This document shows positions 31,717-33,428 of a stretch of 33,428 nt of DNA, piece after piece; position 1 is the first letter of the stretch, and every line of letters starts with the position of its first letter. Position numbers and translations under genes: made by a program. The DNA comes from an uncultured Rhodospirillales bacterium (GTDB lineage Bacteria; Pseudomonadota; Alphaproteobacteria; Reyranellales; Reyranellaceae). The DNA lies in NCBI GenBank assembly GCA_902825855.1, contig CADECW010000007.1, forward strand, positions 1 to 33,428, written 5' to 3'. The notes beneath the pieces were generated by a model. It was not told the origin of the DNA. It searched no databases and was given only the letters and a program-made list of their open reading frames with translations.

Positions 31717-31757
31717 GGCGGTCTCGGCACGACGGCTGAGAGACCGCCGTCGTGCCG
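31717..31757. promoter_or_regulatory. Interlocked double inverted repeat between GNAT genes
   Basis: Two perfect inverted repeats are interleaved. GGCGGTCTC (31717-31725) pairs with GAGACCGCC (31740-31748), and CGGCACGACGGC (31725-31736) pairs with GCCGTCGTGCCG (31746-31757). The order a-b-a'-b' means the stems exclude each other or form a pseudoknot. It lies between divergent starts (31681 and 31787), so it could be a DNA operator for both or a structured 5' leader of one. Confidence 0.75.
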
Positions 31758-31786
31758 AATCTGAATCGGCGCGATATTCTCATGGA

Positions 31787-32590
31787 ATGGGACCAAGTCC
31801 GAAAGCTGTCGTATCCGGGCGTATTGACGAGGCCGTGGCGCGACTCCAGCGGGAGCCGCTGCGCAACATCGTTCTGTTGAAGCACATCGAGGCCTTCCCC
31901 GATCAAGTCTCGGTGACGCAGGTATCGAGCGGGCTGAGCACCGCGACACTGGTCCTGCTCGACACAAGTGCGAGCACCTACGATCGCGAAACCTACCCTG
32001 AAGCGGCATTTGCCGCGCTCCTATCGAGCGACGATCCGGATCTGACACGCCAGCTGATCGGTTCCGTGCCGCGTCGACCCCCTGTCGTCTTCAAGCTGTG
32101 CAATGACGCCGACCGCGACGTCGTGTCCGAGCGTTTTCCGATCAGCCGGGCGACGAGCTTCTTGTCCTTCACCGCCGGTGAGCCGGCCGGCTACAGCGCG
32201 GACCGGGCGGTATCCATCAGGAATTCGGCTTCCGACGCCATGCTCGACTTGTTTGGAACCCAAGGGCATTCCATGGAATGGCTGTATCCCCTTCTCTCGT
32301 CCGGCCGAGCCTTCACCTGCGTCCTGGAGCAGGATCGGGTGCCGCTCTCGGTGTGCCTGGCTTTCCAGAACCATCGGCAGGTCTGGGAAGTCGGCGGAGT
32401 CATCACACCACCTCAGCATCGCGGGAAAGGCTTTGCATCGCGCGTCGTGCGAAGCGCGCTTGCGGAGCTGCGGCGGTGCGGACGCGTCGCGCGCTATCAG
32501 GTCAACGAAGACAATCTGCCGTCCATTCGACTGGCCAGGTCGCTCGGATTGCGCCAGTTCCTGCAACTCACGCACTTCCGTACCTGGTGA
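31787..32590 (+). CDS. GNAT family N-acetyltransferase with N-terminal extension
   Basis: This 267-residue protein has a C-terminal GNAT domain (about 165-267). The acetyl-CoA loop is QHRGKGFASRVV (210-221), and NEDNLPSIRLARSLG is the usual segment after it. The N-terminal 160 residues form a separate domain that resembles two-module GNAT proteins (Gcn5-related, FR47-like) in which the first half is degenerate. The ATG at 31787 is used; the ribosome-binding site is poor, and an upstream in-frame ATG at 31715 would run through the inverted repeats. Its stop is only 2 bp from the convergent acetate kinase stop, leaving no room for a terminator. The substrate is unknown. Confidence 0.85.
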   Translation: MGPSPKAVVSGRIDEAVARLQREPLRNIVLLKHIEAFPDQVSVTQVSSGLSTATLVLLDTSASTYDRETYPEAAFAALLSSDDPDLTRQLIGSVPRRPPVVFKLCNDADRDVVSERFPISRATSFLSFTAGEPAGYSADRAVSIRNSASDAMLDLFGTQGHSMEWLYPLLSSGRAFTCVLEQDRVPLSVCLAFQNHRQVWEVGGVITPPQHRGKGFASRVVRSALAELRRCGRVARYQVNEDNLPSIRLARSLGLRQFLQLTHFRTW

Positions 32591-32592
32591 CG

Positions 32593-33428
32593 TCAGGAGC
32601 CGGCAATCACCTGTCGGGTATAGCGCGCGATCATGCTTTCTTCGTCGGTAGGGACGATCCAGGCGGAAATGGCGGAGCGATCCGCGCTGATGCGGGTTTC
32701 GCCGCGCCGGTTGCGGTCCTCGTCGATTTCGAGGCCAAGCCACCGGCATCCGGCGGCGACCTCGGCGCGGGTCTTCGGGTCGTTCTCGCCGATGCCGGCC
32801 GAGAAGACGATGCCGTCGACTCCGCCCAGCGCAGCCGCCAGCGAACCGATCTCGCGAACGATGCGGTAGATGAAGAGGGCGATCGCCTCCCCCGCCTCCG
32901 CGGCCGAAGACTGCCGCAGCGCCCGCATGTCGGACGATATCCCTGACACGCCGAGCAGTCCCGATCGACGGTAAAGCAGGTCCTCGATGGCGTGCGCGTC
33001 CATGCCATGCCGCTCCATCAGGTAGAGCAGCACGCCCGGATCGAGAGCGCCGGTGCGTGTTCCCATCATCAGGCCGTCGACGGCGGTGAAGCCCATGGTG
33101 CTCGCCACGCTCTTTCCATGGCGAACAGCGCACAGGCTCGCCCCGTTGCCGAGATGGGCGACGATCAAGCGCGAACGCGCCAGTTCCGGCATCGTCGCAT
33201 TGAGCCGGGTCAGGATGAAATCGTAGGACAGCCCATGGAAGCCGTAACGCCGCACCCCCTCGGCAGTGATCTTGCGCGGCAGGCCGAACTCCTGCGCCAG
33301 GGCCGGCTGGCTGCGATGGAAGGCCGTATCGAAACAGGCGACCTGCGGAATGTGCGGCACGGCTCTAGCAATGGCCTCGATGGGCGCCAGGTTGTGCGGT
33401 TGGTGCAGCGGCGCCAATGGCACCAGTT
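32593..33428 (-). CDS. ackA: Acetate kinase, partial (N-terminal part missing)
   Basis: About 278 C-terminal residues of acetate kinase are present; the N-terminal third, including the first phosphate-binding loop, lies beyond the right edge. The enzyme interconverts acetate plus ATP with acetyl phosphate. Diagnostic sequences are PLAPLHQPHNL, RRYGFHGLSYDF with the catalytic His, HLGNGASLCAV, DGLMMGTRTGALDP with the conserved Arg, FSAGIGEN and the C-terminal VPTDEESMIARYT with the metal-binding Glu. Reading is intact to the edge. Phosphotransacetylase or phosphoketolase genes often lie next to ackA in alphaproteobacteria and may follow outside the window. Confidence 0.96.
   Translation of the reverse strand, partial: LVPLAPLHQPHNLAPIEAIARAVPHIPQVACFDTAFHRSQPALAQEFGLPRKITAEGVRRYGFHGLSYDFILTRLNATMPELARSRLIVAHLGNGASLCAVRHGKSVASTMGFTAVDGLMMGTRTGALDPGVLLYLMERHGMDAHAIEDLLYRRSGLLGVSGISSDMRALRQSSAAEAGEAIALFIYRIVREIGSLAAALGGVDGIVFSAGIGENDPKTRAEVAAGCRWLGLEIDEDRNRRGETRISADRSAISAWIVPTDEESMIARYTRQVIAGS

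Overview
The window is gene-dense, high-GC bacterial DNA. The gene types suggest a metabolically versatile, aerobic Gram-negative bacterium, most likely an alphaproteobacterium of the Reyranella/Bradyrhizobium kind. These include many solute-binding proteins, a Bug protein, CaiB/BaiF CoA-transferase, MaoC, MmgE/PrpD, DUF3300/DUF2950 and an OprD-like porin. This placement is an inference from gene content, not a proven taxonomy. I saw no rRNA, tRNA, CRISPR array, phage or insertion sequence.

Layout: (1) 1-3358, minus strand: an AfuA/FbpB/FbpC-type ABC importer operon (binding protein, double-domain permease, ATPase cut by the window edge). (2) 3460-4059: a small SAM methyltransferase. (3) 4179-11098, plus strand: a tight catabolic operon of MmgE/PrpD, MaoC, acyl-CoA dehydrogenase, a second MaoC, a family III CoA-transferase, a malyl/citramalyl-CoA lyase-type enzyme and an MFS carrier. 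Its gene set resembles the Pseudomonas itaconate-degradation cluster, and it probably degrades a C5-like dicarboxylate through CoA thioesters. (4) 11070-12023, minus: an orphan Bug binding protein. (5) 12318-16242, plus: an orphan peptide-type binding protein, GST, VOC protein and secreted NHL-repeat protein in one apparent operon, ending in a strong hairpin. (6) 16362-19078, minus: a small secreted unknown, an HpaB-family flavin monooxygenase and a dienelactone-hydrolase-like enzyme. (7) 19167-21446, plus: an orphan branched-chain-amino-acid-type binding protein and a cytoplasmic BNR beta-propeller protein. (8) 21472-24609: an EmrA/MarR pair diverging from an EmrB-type MFS pump across a 31-bp gap that carries a palindromic operator candidate. 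(9) 24682-26379: a SulP anion transporter. (10) 26390-31132: a secreted unknown, the DUF2950/DUF3300 pair and an OprD-like porin. (11) 31166-33428: two divergent GNAT acetyltransferases separated by a compact double inverted repeat, then the 3' two-thirds of acetate kinase.

The common theme is uptake and catabolism of organic acids or aromatics, plus efflux and envelope functions. Three of the four solute-binding proteins have no transporter membrane subunit in the window. The most promising leads are the CoA-thioester pathway with two unusual MaoC proteins, the MarR-controlled divergent efflux locus that looks nearly leaderless, and the nested inverted repeats between the GNAT genes.
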